Made by a program: the position numbers and the translations under genes | In this document: piece after piece, positions 23,827 through 33,493 of the stretch | How positions within the stretch are numbered: position 1 is the first letter of the stretch | How the letters are laid out: each line of letters starts with the position of its first letter | Assembly: GCF_040706615.1 (NCBI RefSeq) | Contig: NZ_JAPDRF010000001.1 | Location: 372,001 to 436,000 of the forward strand | DNA from: Lentisalinibacter sediminis | GTDB lineage: Bacteria; Pseudomonadota; Gammaproteobacteria; Steroidobacterales; Woeseiaceae | Direction of reading: 5' to 3' | DNA length: 64,000 nt | Notes under the pieces: model-generated | The model's database searches: none | Told to the model about the DNA's origin: nothing | What the model saw: the letters and a program-made list of their open reading frames with translations, nothing else

Positions 23827-26800
23827 TGCGCCTTTTCCGCGCCATCCTGTACCTGCTGATTGGATTGATCGCGACCGCCGTCGTCCTGACGACGCTGGTG
23901 GTGGCGACGCCCGCCGGCCTGCGCCTGGCGCTGGATGTGGCGGAACCCTATCTGCCGTCGGCTCTGGAACTGGGCGAAGTGGACGGCACCCTGGCCGGCG
24001 GTGTCGTGCTCCGGGGAGGAGCGTGGCGCGGCGAGGCGGTGACCGTCGAGGTGCGGCAGCTGGAACTGGAACTCGACCCCTGGCCCCTGATCCGCCGGGA
24101 CATCCGGCTCGAGCGGCTGCGCGCCCTCGGCGTGTCGGTGACTATCGCCGCGCGTGAGGCGGCGGGTGGGGCGGAAGAGCCGCAGCAGCCCGGCGGGCGC
24201 TTCCGGTTCCGCATGCCGGTACCGCTCGCCATCGAGGAAGGCCGGCTGGAAGACGTGCGCGTGAGCGCTCCGGGCTGGTCCCGCTCGGCCCGGGCAATCG
24301 AAGTCGCGGCCGCGATGCGGGGCAGCCGGCTGCAGGCGGATCGGCTCGTGCTGGACAGTGACTGGCTGAGGCTTGAGGCGCGCGGCGAGGCCCGATTGGT
24401 GCCGCCGTACCGGCTGCGATTGAACGCGGACTGGGGCTACGGGGGCGACGACGCCGGGCCGGCTCTGGCGGGATCGGGCCGTTTCGAGGGTGACGCCGAT
24501 GCGTGGACGGTGACGCACCGACTGCGCCAGCCGGAAGAGGTGCGCACGGAAGGCACGGTGGAACTCCGCGAGGCCGGCTTCCATGCGCGGCTGCGGAACG
24601 AAGTGGCGACCCTCGAGCTGCCTCTGGACGGCAATCGGATCCTGACGGTGGCCGAGGGCCGGGTCACGCTCGAAGGCTGGCTGGACGCCTACACGGCCGA
24701 AGCGCGAGCACGACTGGCGACGGCAGGCATCCCCGCCGTGAACGCCCGGGCCACGGGCCGGGGCAGCCTCGAGACCCTCGAGGTCGAGCGCCTGCGGCTC
24801 GCCAGCGAAGCGGGGAGCCTGGAGGCCGATGGCAGCCTTGGGCTGCTGCCATCCCGGGAGTGGGACGTGGCGTTCCGCCTTCAGGAACTCGAGACCGGCG
24901 CATGGGGAGCGCCGCTGCAGGGAACCCTCTCGGCCAGCGGCCGCAGCACCGGCCAATGGCCGGCGGAATCGGCGCCCGGAGGGATGCTGCGGATCGAGGA
25001 ACTGACCGGCCGTTACGGGGACGAGCCCCTCGCGGGTCGCGGGGAAGTGGAACTCGGCGAGCCTGGCAAGATCGCCGCCCGGGGCGTGCAACTCGCCGTC
25101 GGGCAGAACCGTTTCACCCTGGACGGGCGCCTGGCACCGGAGCCGGACCTGAAGCTCACGGTTCAGGCCCCGCGCGTGGAGACGGTCTGGCCGCTCGTGC
25201 AGGGCGACCTGCGTGGCGATGTGGCCCTGTCCGGCTCGTTTGCCGAGCCGGTGGTCGAGGGGACGCTCGAGACCGATGGTCTGCGCGGGCAAGGGCTGTC
25301 GGTGGGCGCGGCCCGCCTGCAGGTGAGTCCTGCGGCGACGGGGTCGCGGTTGCGGCTCGTGGCCGCGCAAGTCGAAGCGGGGGAGGTGAGCTTCGCCTCG
25401 GTCCGCGTAAGGGCGGAAGGCTCGCCGGACGCCCACGACCTCGCGCTGGAGCTGGAGGCGGATTCCGGGACCGCCGGCCTTCAGGCCACTGGCGGCCTGA
25501 CCGACGGGGCATGGTCGGGGCAGCTGCGTGCCCTGCGTATCACCCAGCCGCAAGTCGGCGACTGGCGCCTGGACGAGTCGGTCGCCCTGACCGTGGCGCC
25601 GCCCGAGATCACGCTGGGCCTGGCCTGCCTGACCGGCGAGGGACGCGGCACGCTGTGCCTGGAAGCGAGTCGGGATGCGGAGGCCGCACGGATGAGCGCG
25701 ACTGCCCGCCGGGTGCCGGTCGCGCTGCTGGCACCGTTTTTCCCCGCGGGATCGCGCTTCGATGGGGAAGCCGCGGGAAAGGCCGATCTGACCTGGCAGT
25801 CAGGCGTTCTGGACGGCAGCGCCGATCTGACCGTCGAGGACGCCCGGGTCGAAGTGATGCTGGACGAAGATCGGCAGACAGGCCTCGAAATTCGTTCCTT
25901 CACCGCCAGAGCCTCGGTGGAGCGCAACGCCGCCCGCATCGAGGCGGAGCTGGATCTCGGCGAGCAGGGCGACGGAGAGGCATGGCTGCAGACGGCGGAT
26001 CTGTTCGATCCGGCGGCGCCGGTGGATGGCCTGCTACGGCTGGACTTCCGGGAACTCTCCATGGTGCCGCTGCTGGTGCCGGAACTGGCCCAGGTCCGGG
26101 GACACGTCATGGGCCGGGTCGAGATAGCCGGCAGGCGCCGCGAGCCCCGCCTCGGCGGCGCGCTGCGGCTGCGTGAGGCCGGCTTTCTGTTCCCCGATGC
26201 GGGCATCGAGATCACGGAGCTGGAGCTGGTCGCACGCCAGGACGAGGCGGGCGTCATCGACTACGAGGGCAGCGCCCGCTCCGGCGACGGCATGGTGCGC
26301 ATCCGCGGCACGACCCAGCGCGCGGACGAGGCAGGCTGGATCAGCCGCTTCTCGGTGGAAGGGCAGGATTTCGTCATCGTCCGGCTGCCGGACATGCAGG
26401 CCACCGCCAGCCCGGATCTCGATATCCTGCTCGACGAGCGCCGCCTCGAGGTCCGCGGCACCATCGAAGTGCCGGAAGCGGACATCACCCTGCGCGAGCT
26501 CGGCGGCGACGCGGTTCGCACCAGTCCGGATACGGTGGTGCACGGCCGCACCGAAGCCGGCGAGGAGCGTCTCGGCCCGGCACTTTTCGTCGAGTTGGAG
26601 GTGGCCCTCGGGGAGTCCGTGCATCTGCGCGGGTTCGGGTTGGAGACGGATCTGACCGGTTCCCTGCGGCTGACGGGGGGCAGTGAGCGGCCCTGGCTGG
26701 GATTCGGCCGCCTGAGTCTCGTCGACGCCCGTTACAAGGCCTACGGTCAGGAACTGACCGTGGAGCGCGGCGAACTGGCGTTCTCGGGTCCGCTCACCAA

Positions 26801-27278
26801 TCCCGCGGTCGATATCCGCGCCGTGCGCGACACCGGCGAGGTGCTGGCCGGCGTGCGGATCGGCGGTACCGTGCGCTCTCCCAGTTCCACTGTCTTCTCC
26901 GAGCCACCGCTGCCGGAAGCCGAGGCTCTGTCCTATCTGCTGACCGGCCGGCCACTGGCGGGCACCACATCGGCCGAAGGCAACGTCCTCAACCGGGCGG
27001 CGCTGTCGCTGGGGCTGTCGCGGGCCGGTGCCATCGCTTCCCAGGTCAGCCAGGAAGTGGGCCTGGACACCCTCGCGGTGGAGGGCGGCGCCGACGACGG
27101 GCGGGTGCTGGCCGGCAAACGCCTCAGCGAGGACCTCTACCTGGAGTACGCCTGGGGCATCTTCGACTCCATCGGCACGCTGCTGGTGCGCTACGACCTG
27201 AGCGAGCGACTGCGGCTCGAGTCCCGGTCGGGCGAGCAGCATGCGGTGGATCTCGTCTACCGGGTCGAGAGGGACTGA
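23826..27278 (+). CDS. tamB: Translocation and assembly module protein TamB
   Basis: 1150 aa, beginning in a TGATG overlap with tamA. One N-terminal signal anchor ('LIGLIATAVVLTTLVVA') precedes a very long run of beta strands predicted to form the TamB lipid groove. The C-terminal DUF490 domain is recognisable near residues 800-1150: 'GFLFPDAGIEITELELVA', 'LLTGRPLAGT' and 'LSEDLYLEYAWGIFDSIGTLLVRYDLSERLRLES' in parts. It spans the periplasm from inner to outer membrane and partners TamA. Slightly shorter than the E. coli protein. Confidence 0.94.
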   Translation: MRLFRAILYLLIGLIATAVVLTTLVVATPAGLRLALDVAEPYLPSALELGEVDGTLAGGVVLRGGAWRGEAVTVEVRQLELELDPWPLIRRDIRLERLRALGVSVTIAAREAAGGAEEPQQPGGRFRFRMPVPLAIEEGRLEDVRVSAPGWSRSARAIEVAAAMRGSRLQADRLVLDSDWLRLEARGEARLVPPYRLRLNADWGYGGDDAGPALAGSGRFEGDADAWTVTHRLRQPEEVRTEGTVELREAGFHARLRNEVATLELPLDGNRILTVAEGRVTLEGWLDAYTAEARARLATAGIPAVNARATGRGSLETLEVERLRLASEAGSLEADGSLGLLPSREWDVAFRLQELETGAWGAPLQGTLSASGRSTGQWPAESAPGGMLRIEELTGRYGDEPLAGRGEVELGEPGKIAARGVQLAVGQNRFTLDGRLAPEPDLKLTVQAPRVETVWPLVQGDLRGDVALSGSFAEPVVEGTLETDGLRGQGLSVGAARLQVSPAATGSRLRLVAAQVEAGEVSFASVRVRAEGSPDAHDLALELEADSGTAGLQATGGLTDGAWSGQLRALRITQPQVGDWRLDESVALTVAPPEITLGLACLTGEGRGTLCLEASRDAEAARMSATARRVPVALLAPFFPAGSRFDGEAAGKADLTWQSGVLDGSADLTVEDARVEVMLDEDRQTGLEIRSFTARASVERNAARIEAELDLGEQGDGEAWLQTADLFDPAAPVDGLLRLDFRELSMVPLLVPELAQVRGHVMGRVEIAGRRREPRLGGALRLREAGFLFPDAGIEITELELVARQDEAGVIDYEGSARSGDGMVRIRGTTQRADEAGWISRFSVEGQDFVIVRLPDMQATASPDLDILLDERRLEVRGTIEVPEADITLRELGGDAVRTSPDTVVHGRTEAGEERLGPALFVELEVALGESVHLRGFGLETDLTGSLRLTGGSERPWLGFGRLSLVDARYKAYGQELTVERGELAFSGPLTNPAVDIRAVRDTGEVLAGVRIGGTVRSPSSTVFSEPPLPEAEALSYLLTGRPLAGTTSAEGNVLNRAALSLGLSRAGAIASQVSQEVGLDTLAVEGGADDGRVLAGKRLSEDLYLEYAWGIFDSIGTLLVRYDLSERLRLESRSGEQHAVDLVYRVERD

Positions 27279-27378
27279 CTCCGCCGCTTGCGGCTGCGCA
27301 CGGCACTGCCTACCATGCGCTGCGGCACCGTCCGGCCGCCGCCGGCAGCTGCCGCCCGTCACAGCGAAGGAAGAATCC

Positions 27379-28344
27379 ATGGCTCTGCCCGAACAGCTGC
27401 AGGGGAACCTGCGCCTCCCCGTCATCGGTGCGCCGATGTTCATCGTTTCCACTCCGGACCTGGTGCTCGCCCAGTGCAAGGCCGGCATCGTCGGCGCCTT
27501 CCCGGCACTGAATGCCCGGCCGCAGTCCATGCTGGACGAATGGCTGCAGCGCATTACCGGCGAGCTCGACGCGTACCGCAAGGCCAACCCGGACAAGCCG
27601 GTGGCGCCTTTCGCCGTGAACCAGATCGTGCACGCGAGCAACGACCGACTGCAGGCAGACATGGAGACCTGCGTGAAGTACCGGGTGCCCATCATCATCA
27701 CCAGCCTGCGCCCGCCGAGCGAGGTGGTGGAGGCCGTGCACGGCTACGGCGGCCTGGTCTTCCACGACGTCATCAACCTGCGCCATGCGCGCAAGGCGGC
27801 GGAGCAGGGCGTGGATGGCATCATCGCCGTCTGCGCCGGCGCCGGCGGGCACGCGGGCACCCTGAGCCCGTTCGCCCTGGTGAAGGAGATCCGCGAGTTC
27901 TTCGACGGCACGGTGATTCTGTCCGGCTGCATGTCGAACGGCGGCGACGTGTTCGCCGCCCGGGCCATCGGCGCCGATCTGGCCTACATCGGCACCCGCT
28001 TCATCGCCACCGACGAGGCGAACGCGATGCCGGACTACAAGCAGATGCTGGTGGATAGTGCGGCGTCCGACATCGTCTACACGTCGCTGTTCAGCGGTGT
28101 GCACGGCAGTTACCTGAAGCCGAGCGTGGCCCGCGCCGGTATGGATCCGGACAACCTGCCGGAGGCGGACAAGAACGCCATGGACTTCGGCAGCGGCGGC
28201 GACAGCCACAAGAAGGCCTGGAAGGACATCTGGAGCGCCGGGCAGGGAGTAGGCAGCATCCATCAGGTGATGCCGGTGGCGGACCTGGTGGAGCGGCTCG
28301 CCGGCGAGTACGCTGAGACGAAGCGCCGACTCGCGCTCGACTGA
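27379..28344 (+). CDS. Nitronate monooxygenase (NPD) family flavoprotein
   Basis: 321 aa from ATG 27379 (AAGGAAG at 27367-27373). TIM-barrel NMO family features: 'LPVIGAPMFIVSTPDLVLAQCKAGIVGAFPALN' at the start (in parts), 'CAGAGGHAG' in the FMN/substrate region, 'VILSGCMSNGGDVFAARAIGADLAYIGTRF' for the phosphate-binding part, and 'GVHGSYLKPS'. It oxidises alkyl nitronates with O2 using FMN; many members detoxify propionate-3-nitronate or have unknown substrates. Monocistronic by spacing, 100 bp after tamB. Confidence 0.9.
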   Translation: MALPEQLQGNLRLPVIGAPMFIVSTPDLVLAQCKAGIVGAFPALNARPQSMLDEWLQRITGELDAYRKANPDKPVAPFAVNQIVHASNDRLQADMETCVKYRVPIIITSLRPPSEVVEAVHGYGGLVFHDVINLRHARKAAEQGVDGIIAVCAGAGGHAGTLSPFALVKEIREFFDGTVILSGCMSNGGDVFAARAIGADLAYIGTRFIATDEANAMPDYKQMLVDSAASDIVYTSLFSGVHGSYLKPSVARAGMDPDNLPEADKNAMDFGSGGDSHKKAWKDIWSAGQGVGSIHQVMPVADLVERLAGEYAETKRRLALD

Positions 28345-28451
28345 AAGCCGGGCCGGGCGTCCGGGATGCCGGCCGCCCCGCTCATGCCCTATACTGCAGG
28401 GGAGCCCGCGAGAGGCTCCGGACGGAGCCCGGGCTCGATGCAGAGGCAATC

Positions 28452-28643
28452 ATGCTCATTCTTGCGCGAAAGGCCGGTGAATCCATCCGCATCGGTGATG
28501 ACGTGAAGGTGACCGTGATCAGGGTGAGGCGCAACGAGATCAGGCTCGGATTCGAGGCCCCTTCCGACGTGAAGATCCGCACCCCCGAACAGGACGGCGA
28601 AGTGGGCGGGGATTCCGGCGCCGACGCGGGCGACGAAGAGTAG
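28452..28643 (+). CDS. csrA: CsrA/RsmA RNA-binding regulator, divergent form
   Basis: 63 aa. It starts 'MLILARKAGESIRIGDDVKVTV' (in parts) and continues 'RVRRNEIRLGFEAP', so the five-strand CsrA core is clear. CsrA binds GGA motifs near ribosome sites and represses or stabilises mRNAs. Compared with the E. coli protein, Arg7 is Lys. The key Arg44 of 'VHREEI' has no match at position 44 (Thr); the region reads 'VKIRTPEQ', and the helix is replaced by an acidic Asp/Glu/Gly tail. RNA binding may be weaker or depend on a partner. It is 19 bp upstream of crcB and likely co-transcribed. A TATACT -10-like box lies at 28390-28395. Confidence 0.9.
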   Translation: MLILARKAGESIRIGDDVKVTVIRVRRNEIRLGFEAPSDVKIRTPEQDGEVGGDSGADAGDEE

Positions 28644-28662
28644 GCGCAGGCCCGCCCGCGGC

Positions 28663-29055
28663 ATGACCAGTCTGTCGGCCCTGATCATGGTGGCCCTGGG
28701 CGGCGCGGCCGGGGCGCTGGCGCGCTTCGGCCTCACGGTGGCCTTCCAGCGCCAGGCGATCGTATTCCCTTTCGGCACGCTCGGCGCGAACCTGTTGGGC
28801 TGCCTGCTCATCGGCATGCTGGCGGAGATGGCGGCCCGTACCGAACTCCTCAGCGGTAACGCGCGTCTGCTGCTGGCCACCGGCTTCTGCGGCGGCTTCA
28901 CCACGCTCTCCACCCTCACGCTGGAACTGGTCCAGTACGTGCGCGGCGGTTATCTGCTGACGGCCGCGGGCTACTTCGCCCTGACCTTTGCCGGTGCCTT
29001 CATGAGCTTTTTCGCAGGGCTCGCGCTGATGCGGTTGTTCTTGCGCGCCGCCTGA
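28663..29055 (+). CDS. crcB: Fluoride efflux channel CrcB (Fluc)
   Basis: 130 aa. A four-helix membrane protein with the Fluc motif 'GFCGGFTTLSTLTLE' (family GFCGgfTTFST) and the 'GGAAGALARFGL' start. It forms a dual-topology dimer exporting F-. It follows csrA by 19 bp. I looked for the crcB fluoride riboswitch upstream and saw none. Convergent with the PLP decarboxylase gene, 7 bp between the stops. Confidence 0.93.
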   Translation: MTSLSALIMVALGGAAGALARFGLTVAFQRQAIVFPFGTLGANLLGCLLIGMLAEMAARTELLSGNARLLLATGFCGGFTTLSTLTLELVQYVRGGYLLTAAGYFALTFAGAFMSFFAGLALMRLFLRAA

Positions 29056-29062
29056 CGCGCTG

Positions 29063-30400
29063 TCAGCCGGCCGCCGCGCGCAGGGATTCGAGGATGGCCG
29101 GCAGCGCGCGGTCGTGCTCCGGCTTCATCAGCGCCGAGCGCAGGACGGTCACCGATTCCTCGTCGAACGCCATGCCGGGCCACCAGGGGGCCGCCAGCGC
29201 TGCGGGCAACTCCATCAGCGCCAGGTGCAGGCCCCGTTCGGCCGCCCGTTCGAAACAGCGCCGCGATGCCCGGCTGACGGCGCCCGCACTCCCGGCCGCG
29301 GGCGCCCAGACCACGATGTCCAGGTCCGGCGGCATCAGCGTCAGGAATGCCGGGTCGTCGGAGAGGGCCCGGTGCAGGGCCACGGCGGCCTCGCGGCAGC
29401 GCGCCAGCCCGGCGGCGAATTCACCCCCGGGCTGCGGCGGCAGCAGGCGCTGGGTGGCCCAGAGTGCGACGGCGGCGGCGCCTGCGCGAGAGCACTCCAG
29501 GCTGATCTCGCCGAGGTGCAGGTCGTCGGAGGTGAAATAGGTATAGGCGGAGTCGTGTCGGTAGTGGACGGCGACCGCCGGGTCGCGGAACAGGATGCAC
29601 CCGCAGCCGTAGGGCTGGAGGCCGTGCTTGTGCGGGTCGATGACGATGGAATCCGCCCGGCCCACGGCGCCGAACGCGCGGACTGCCTCCGGCGAGAGCG
29701 AGTCGAGCAACCGGAAATAGCCTCCGTAGGCCGCGTCTACATGTACCCGCAGGCCGTGCCGGGCGGCAACCTCCAGAATCTCGGGCAGAGGATCGGTGCT
29801 GCCGGTGCCGGTCGTGCCCAGCGTCGCCACCACGGTGCCGATGCCGCCGCCGCCGACCGCCGCCTCGAGGGCATCCGGGTCCATTCGTCCGTGTGCGTCG
29901 GCGGCTACCTCGGTGAAAGGCATCCGCAGGACGTCCGACAGCCGCCGGTGGGTGTAATGGGCCATGGCGGAGGCGGCGATGCCCCGCTCCGGATGCCTCT
30001 CCCGCGCGATCCACAGCGCCTCCATGTTTGCCACAGTGCCCCCGCCGGTGAGGTGGCCCAGGTGGGTGTCCCAGCCGAACATCGCAGCCAGCTGCGCGAC
30101 CGCCTCCTTTTCCATCACCGAACTCGCCCGGCCCCCGTCGAGCGCATGATTGTTCGGGTTGACGGTCATCGCGAGGGCGTAGGCAAGGCGGGCCACCGGG
30201 TGGGGCGGCTTCAGCATCTGGCCCGCGTAGAAGGGGTGGTGGTAGGGGAAGTTGTCGTGCAGGCGCCGCGCCGTGTCCAGCAGCACCTGCACCAGGGCGG
30301 GATCGGCCGCAGGGTCCTCTCGCTGGGGGTCGGCGGGCAGCCCGGCAGCGAGTTCCGCCGCAGCGCGGGCGAGGGCCTCGAGTTCCGTTTCGGTGTACAT
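29063..30400 (-). CDS. PLP-dependent decarboxylase family protein (group II)
   Basis: 445 aa from ATG 30400 (GGGAGA upstream on the minus strand). The frame stays open upstream to 31255, but only as a shadow of the hydroxylase gene. Group II decarboxylase features: 'HLTGGGTVANMEALWIAR' (cofactor phosphate site), 'VHVDAAYGGYF' with Asp222, and the lysine 'DPHKHGLQPYGCG' (Lys258), which forms the Schiff base. It could decarboxylate an aromatic or acidic amino acid, or be a tyrosine/aspartate-type enzyme; the substrate cannot be assigned. Divergent from the AGMO-like gene, 90 bp between starts. Confidence 0.87.
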   Translation of the reverse strand: MYTETELEALARAAAELAAGLPADPQREDPAADPALVQVLLDTARRLHDNFPYHHPFYAGQMLKPPHPVARLAYALAMTVNPNNHALDGGRASSVMEKEAVAQLAAMFGWDTHLGHLTGGGTVANMEALWIARERHPERGIAASAMAHYTHRRLSDVLRMPFTEVAADAHGRMDPDALEAAVGGGGIGTVVATLGTTGTGSTDPLPEILEVAARHGLRVHVDAAYGGYFRLLDSLSPEAVRAFGAVGRADSIVIDPHKHGLQPYGCGCILFRDPAVAVHYRHDSAYTYFTSDDLHLGEISLECSRAGAAAVALWATQRLLPPQPGGEFAAGLARCREAAVALHRALSDDPAFLTLMPPDLDIVVWAPAAGSAGAVSRASRRCFERAAERGLHLALMELPAALAAPWWPGMAFDEESVTVLRSALMKPEHDRALPAILESLRAAAG

Positions 30401-30490
30401 CGGCGGGGTCTCCCGGGGACGGTGGCGGGACATTACCGGGCCCGGTAGCTCGGCGTCCAGACGTTGGTCGCGCAGCGGAGCCGGTTTATC

Positions 30491-31774
30491 ATGTGCGCCA
30501 TGGACCTGATTGCCCTGGCCGTCCCGTTCTTCATTCTCGCGCTGCTCGCCGAAGTGGCGATCGATCGCTGGCGCGGCACCGGCTACTACCGCCTGAACGA
30601 TGCCATCGGCAGCCTCAGCGCCGGCATGCTGAGCACGACCATCGGGCTGTTCACGCGAGTGGTCAATATTGCCATCTACGCGTTCGTGCTGGATTACTTT
30701 GCGATCGCGACTCTCGACATGGCGCTGTTCGATTTCAGCCCCGCAGGGTTGGCCATGTGGGCCGGCGCCCTCCTGTTCTGGGATTTCTGCTACTACTGGG
30801 TCCACCGCTTCGGCCACGAGATCAGCGTCATGTGGGCGGCCCACGCGGTCCATCACCAGAGCGAGGAGTACAACCTCTCGACGGCGCTGCGCCAGACCAG
30901 CTCCGGGTTCCTGCTCAGCTGGGTCTTCTATCTGCCGATGTTCCTCGTGGGTATCCCGATCGAGGTCTTCATCACCGTGAACGCCATCGACCTCATCTAC
31001 CAGTTCTGGGTCCATACCCGTCACGTGGGCAAGCTGGGCTGGGTGGACCGGGTGTTCGTGACGCCGTCGAATCATCGCGTCCACCACGCGCAGAACGAGC
31101 GCTATATCGACAAGAATTACGGCGGCATCCTGATCCTGTGGGACCGGCTGTTCGGCACGTTCCAGGAAGAACTGGACGAAGAGCCGGTCGTTTACGGGGT
31201 GCGCAAACCGCTCAGGAGCTGGAATCCGTTCTACGCCAACCTGCACGTCTACCACTACCTTTGGCAGGACGCCGTGCGCACGCGCCGGTGGCGCGACAAG
31301 CTCGGGCTGTGGTTCCGGCGCACCGGCTGGAGGCCGCCGGACGTACGGGACGCGCCACGAGGCAACGTCGCGCCGGAGCGCTTCGAGAAGTTCGACCCCG
31401 GCCTGCCAGCGGGGGCGAGACCGTATCTGCTGGGCCAGTTCGTACTGGCGGTGCTGGCGTCCTCGGCCATCGGCGCGGTTTTCACGAGCGCAGCGCTCCC
31501 GACCACGCTGGTTCTCTGCCTGCTGTTCTGGTTCCTGGTCTATAACCTCGCCGTGATCAACGAGGGACGACCGAGCGCGGTGCGGCTGGAGCTGGTGCGC
31601 CTCCTCGTCGCCGTCCCCCTGGGCGCCCTCTGGCTCGCGCAGGCCGAACCCGACTGGTTCGCGGACGCTGCCGTCTGGCCTGCACTCGGGGGCTACGTGG
31701 CAGTGTCCGTCGTCGGGCTCGCCAGGATGCCCAGGTTCAGCGGCAGCATAGCCACCGAACGGCCAATCATTTGA
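30491..31774 (+). CDS. Membrane fatty acid hydroxylase superfamily, alkylglycerol monooxygenase-like
   Basis: 427 aa from ATG 30491; ATG 30500 is an alternative. The histidine clusters of the diiron hydroxylase family are intact: 'HRFGHE' (105-110), 'HAVHHQSEEYN' (118-128) and 'HRVHHAQN' (195-202), then 'YIDKNYGGILILWDRLFGTF'. The last phrase and the long C-terminal membrane part (about residues 310-415) resemble alkylglycerol monooxygenase (AGMO/TMEM195), which cleaves ether lipids. Sterol desaturase-type activity is the other option. The next gene resembles the ether-lipid synthase AGPS, which supports an ether-lipid role by context. Confidence 0.87.
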   Translation: MCAMDLIALAVPFFILALLAEVAIDRWRGTGYYRLNDAIGSLSAGMLSTTIGLFTRVVNIAIYAFVLDYFAIATLDMALFDFSPAGLAMWAGALLFWDFCYYWVHRFGHEISVMWAAHAVHHQSEEYNLSTALRQTSSGFLLSWVFYLPMFLVGIPIEVFITVNAIDLIYQFWVHTRHVGKLGWVDRVFVTPSNHRVHHAQNERYIDKNYGGILILWDRLFGTFQEELDEEPVVYGVRKPLRSWNPFYANLHVYHYLWQDAVRTRRWRDKLGLWFRRTGWRPPDVRDAPRGNVAPERFEKFDPGLPAGARPYLLGQFVLAVLASSAIGAVFTSAALPTTLVLCLLFWFLVYNLAVINEGRPSAVRLELVRLLVAVPLGALWLAQAEPDWFADAAVWPALGGYVAVSVVGLARMPRFSGSIATERPII

Positions 31775-31845
31775 TATATCAATCGGATGTGGCTCATTCG
31801 TTATAAGACTTCGAGCTCTGTGCAGTCTGCCTCCCAGGGGCCTTC

Positions 31846-33489
31846 ATGAGCGCCAGGCGAAAATTCTGGGGCTGGGGATTCGAGGGGCAGGGGCCCACCG
31901 AAGCGGAGGCGGAGACCGTCCGTCGGATGACCGGCGCGCGCTTCGGCGGCCTGCCGGAACCACTGACGGTGCCGCAGGCGGCGGACTTCGAACTGCCGGC
32001 GGCCCGACTGCAGGCCCCTGACGGCCTCGCCGGGCTCGTCACCGCGGACGATACCGATCGGCTGGCCCATGCGATGGGGCAGAGCTACGCCGACATCGCC
32101 CGGGCCTTCCTGCGACAGGTACCCCATGCGCCGGATCTGGTGGCTTACCCGCAGGATGCCGCGGACGTGGAGCGACTCCTGGACTGGGCCGACGGCGAGG
32201 GGGCGGCGGTGGTCCCCTTCGGCGGCGGCACTTCGGTCTGCGGCGGCGTGGAGCCCGACGTGGGCGACGATTACCCGGGCGTCGTCAGCCTGGACCTGTC
32301 GCGCATGAATCGGGTGCGGGCCGTCGACCAGCAGGACCGCTGTGCGTTGATCGAGGCCGGGGCGCGGGGCCCGGAGTTCGAGGCGGCGCTGAAGCCGGAA
32401 GGTCTCACCCTCAGGCATTTCCCGCAGAGTTTCGAGCTGGCGACCCTGGGCGGGATGATCGTTACCCGTTCCGGCGGCCATTTCGCCACGCTGTACACCC
32501 ACATCGACGAGTTCGTGCAGAGCGTGGAAATGGTGACGCCACAGGGCCGGATGACCACCCGGCGCCTGCCGGGCAGTGGCGCCGGGCCGCAGCCGGAGCG
32601 TCTGATCTGCGGCTCCGAGGGCATCCTGGGTATCGTGACGGCGGCCTGGATGCGGCTGCAGTCGGTGCCCCGTCACCGGGCCTCCGCCACGGTACGCTTC
32701 GAGGACTTCGACACGGGCGCCGAGGCAGTGCGGCAGGTCGCAAGGAGCGGGCTGAATCCCGCCAACTGTCGGTTGCTGGACCCCGGCGAGGCACTGATGA
32801 ACGGCGTCGGCGACGGCCGTTCGGCGCTGCTGGTGCTCGGTTTCGAGAGCGCCGATCATCCCCAGGAGGCCAACCTGGACCGGGCGCTGGAGATCTGTGC
32901 CGACGCAGGCGGGCAGAGCCGCGGCGCACGGGGGGACGACAAGCGCGAGAGCAAGGGGGAGGGCGGGCGCGACGCCGCCGCCGCGGCCTGGCGGCAGGCA
33001 TTCCTGCGCATGCCCTTCTATCGTGAGGTGCTCGTGCCCCACGGCGTGATCGTCGATACCTTCGAGACGGCCTGCACCTGGTCGGCGTTCCCGGAATTCC
33101 ATGCGTGTATCACGGCCGGCATCCGCGAGGCCATCCGCCGCACCACCGGCCGCGACGGTGAGATCACCTGCCGTTTCACCCACGTCTATCCGGACGGGCC
33201 CGCTCCCTACTACACGCTCTACGCCGCCAGCACGCCGGAACGCATGCTCGCTCACTGGCGCGACATAAAGCTGGCGGCCAACGGGCTGGTCGTGGAAGGC
33301 GGCGGCACCGTCACTCATCACCACGGTGTCGGCCGCGACCATCGCCCTTCCGGCTACGACCGGGAACGCCCCGACCTCTACGCGGAGATGCTGGCGGGCG
33401 CGAAGCGGGCAGCCGATCCCCGGGGCATCCTCAATCCGGGTGTGTTGCTGGGCCGCCGGGGCGGCGTGCTCGCGGGGGCGCAGGAGTGA
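31846..33489 (+). CDS. FAD-binding oxidase, alkyldihydroxyacetonephosphate synthase-like
   Basis: 547 aa. VAO/PCMH-type FAD domain with 'VVPFGGGTSVCGGVEP' (residues about 125-140), 'GMIVTRSGGHFATLYTHIDEFVQSVEMVTPQG' (in parts) and 'GSEGILGIVTAAWMRL'. The C-terminal cap has 'GGTVTHHHGVGRDH', the histidine-rich active-site motif of AGPS-type enzymes. AGPS swaps an acyl for an alkyl chain to make ether lipids, but bacterial relatives include 2-hydroxyacid oxidases. It lies 71 bp after the AGMO-like gene in the same direction, and 4 bp before the lipoprotein methyltransferase. Confidence 0.88.
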   Translation: MSARRKFWGWGFEGQGPTEAEAETVRRMTGARFGGLPEPLTVPQAADFELPAARLQAPDGLAGLVTADDTDRLAHAMGQSYADIARAFLRQVPHAPDLVAYPQDAADVERLLDWADGEGAAVVPFGGGTSVCGGVEPDVGDDYPGVVSLDLSRMNRVRAVDQQDRCALIEAGARGPEFEAALKPEGLTLRHFPQSFELATLGGMIVTRSGGHFATLYTHIDEFVQSVEMVTPQGRMTTRRLPGSGAGPQPERLICGSEGILGIVTAAWMRLQSVPRHRASATVRFEDFDTGAEAVRQVARSGLNPANCRLLDPGEALMNGVGDGRSALLVLGFESADHPQEANLDRALEICADAGGQSRGARGDDKRESKGEGGRDAAAAAWRQAFLRMPFYREVLVPHGVIVDTFETACTWSAFPEFHACITAGIREAIRRTTGRDGEITCRFTHVYPDGPAPYYTLYAASTPERMLAHWRDIKLAANGLVVEGGGTVTHHHGVGRDHRPSGYDRERPDLYAEMLAGAKRAADPRGILNPGVLLGRRGGVLAGAQE

Positions 33490-33493
33490 GCCC

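Noticed and set aside
28345..28662. Fluoride riboswitch for crcB
   Set aside because: No GGNGAUG/pseudoknot-like crcB motif is visible upstream of csrA or between csrA and crcB.
30401..31255. Long upstream extension of the PLP decarboxylase frame
   Set aside because: It is antisense to the AGMO-like gene, which has intact histidine motifs; a good ATG with ribosome site lies at 30400.
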